This document shows, in pieces, positions 22,764-23,108 of a DNA stretch of 23,108 nt. The position numbers and the translations under genes are program-made. Within the stretch, counting starts at the first letter, position 1, and each line of letters starts with the position of its first letter. Origin of the DNA: Pontimonas sp. (lineage in GTDB: Bacteria > Actinomycetota > Actinomycetes > Actinomycetales > Microbacteriaceae); NCBI GenBank assembly GCA_017852615.1, contig JAFMKX010000001.1, positions 94,130-117,237 of the forward strand, given 5' to 3'. The notes under the pieces were generated by a model. That model worked only from the letters and a program-made list of their open reading frames with translations, made no database searches and was not told the DNA's origin.

Positions 22764-23108
22764 CTAGGAGGCCTTTCTCGGAAACGACCGAGCAACCGTA
22801 TCGAGGCGATCGGGCCACGCTCGTTCCAATTCCTCACACAATTCACGGGCCGCCGCGCGAGTGTCCTCAATGCTCCGGGAGGAATCCAGCACCACATCAG
22901 CCAGAGCAAGGCGTTGCTCGTCACTGGCCTGGGAATCCACGCGCGCTTGAGCCGCTTCTGGGTCCAAACCACGAAAATGCACTAAGCGGGAGACCCGCTC
23001 CTCGGCTGGCGTATGCACGACGACCACAAGATCAAACTCCGAGGGCGACCTGGCTTCTGCCAGGAGCGGGACGTCATAAATCACCAGGGCGTTGGGGTCT
23101 GTGCGTTG
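22764..23108 (-). CDS. coaE: Dephospho-CoA kinase, C-terminal part
   Basis: CoaE phosphorylates the 3'-hydroxyl of dephospho-CoA, the last step of coenzyme A synthesis. Only the last 114 residues are in the window; the frame runs off the right edge, so the P-loop is not visible. Visible family blocks are LVIYDVPLLAEA, FDLVVVVHTPAEERVSRLVH, RGLDPEAAQARVDSQASDEQ and LADVVLDSSRS, all characteristic of actinobacterial CoaE. The protein ends FPRKAS. It is immediately upstream of uvrB, a common actinobacterial neighbour pair. Confidence 0.93.
   Translation of the reverse strand, partial: QRTDPNALVIYDVPLLAEARSPSEFDLVVVVHTPAEERVSRLVHFRGLDPEAAQARVDSQASDEQRLALADVVLDSSRSIEDTRAAARELCEELERAWPDRLDTVARSFPRKAS

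Noticed and set aside
1..23108. Mobile elements, CRISPR, tRNA/rRNA, toxin-antitoxin or defence genes
   Set aside because: None were seen. Nearly every base is accounted for by well-known core genes on both strands, and no direct repeats of notable length were noticed by eye.

Overview
This window looks like a chromosomal core region of an actinobacterium, most likely a small-genome member of the Microbacteriaceae. That placement is an inference from gene order and protein style. RbpA and WhiA are Actinobacteria markers or have actinobacterial form. The suf operon carries a Rieske-type ferredoxin after sufD. The order ctaA/ctaB-tkt-tal-pgi and rbpA-secG-tpiA-pgk-gap is also actinobacterial. 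GC content looks to be in the fifties by eye and was not computed. Gene packing is extremely tight: genes abut or overlap almost everywhere, only two gaps exceed 100 bp (2682-2850 and 4664-4844), and no stretch over 300 bp lacks a gene.

Layout. (1) Positions 1-2681, minus strand: Fe-S cluster assembly, sufB then sufD, then the start of a Rieske-type ferredoxin cut by the window edge. (2) Positions 2851-4663: heme A biosynthesis, with ctaA (+) and ctaB (-) converging and overlapping by 59 bp; both products serve an aa3-type cytochrome oxidase. (3) Positions 4845-9603, plus strand: tkt-tal-pgi, the non-oxidative pentose phosphate branch plus glucose-6-phosphate isomerase. (4) Positions 9600-13266, minus strand: gap-pgk-tpiA-secG-rbpA, lower glycolysis followed by a translocase subunit and an RNA polymerase-binding protein. 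(5) Positions 13338-23108, minus strand: coaE (partial)-uvrB-uvrA-uvrC-rapZ-whiA-sodA, covering CoA synthesis, all three subunits of the UvrABC nucleotide excision nuclease, a nucleotide-binding regulator, a sporulation-type regulator and superoxide dismutase.

How the genes fit together. Regions 3 and 4 form one carbon-metabolism block read convergently, whose two transcripts meet at a shared CTAG carrying both stop codons. tkt, tal, pgi, tpiA, pgk and gap interconvert sugar phosphates. The oxidative-branch genes zwf-opcA-pgl, which often sit beside pgi in related actinobacteria, are not here. Regions 4 and 5 form one unbroken run of 12 minus-strand genes, probably split into several transcription units.

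I found no sign of a mobile element, CRISPR array, tRNA, rRNA, defence island or biosynthetic cluster, and no undescribed system. The points worth a second look are small: overlapping convergent ends, genes missing from an otherwise conserved order, a cysteine-free RbpA, a 22-bp perfect palindrome in tal, a recurring TAGTCTA heptamer in upstream gaps, and a possible leaderless uvrA promoter.
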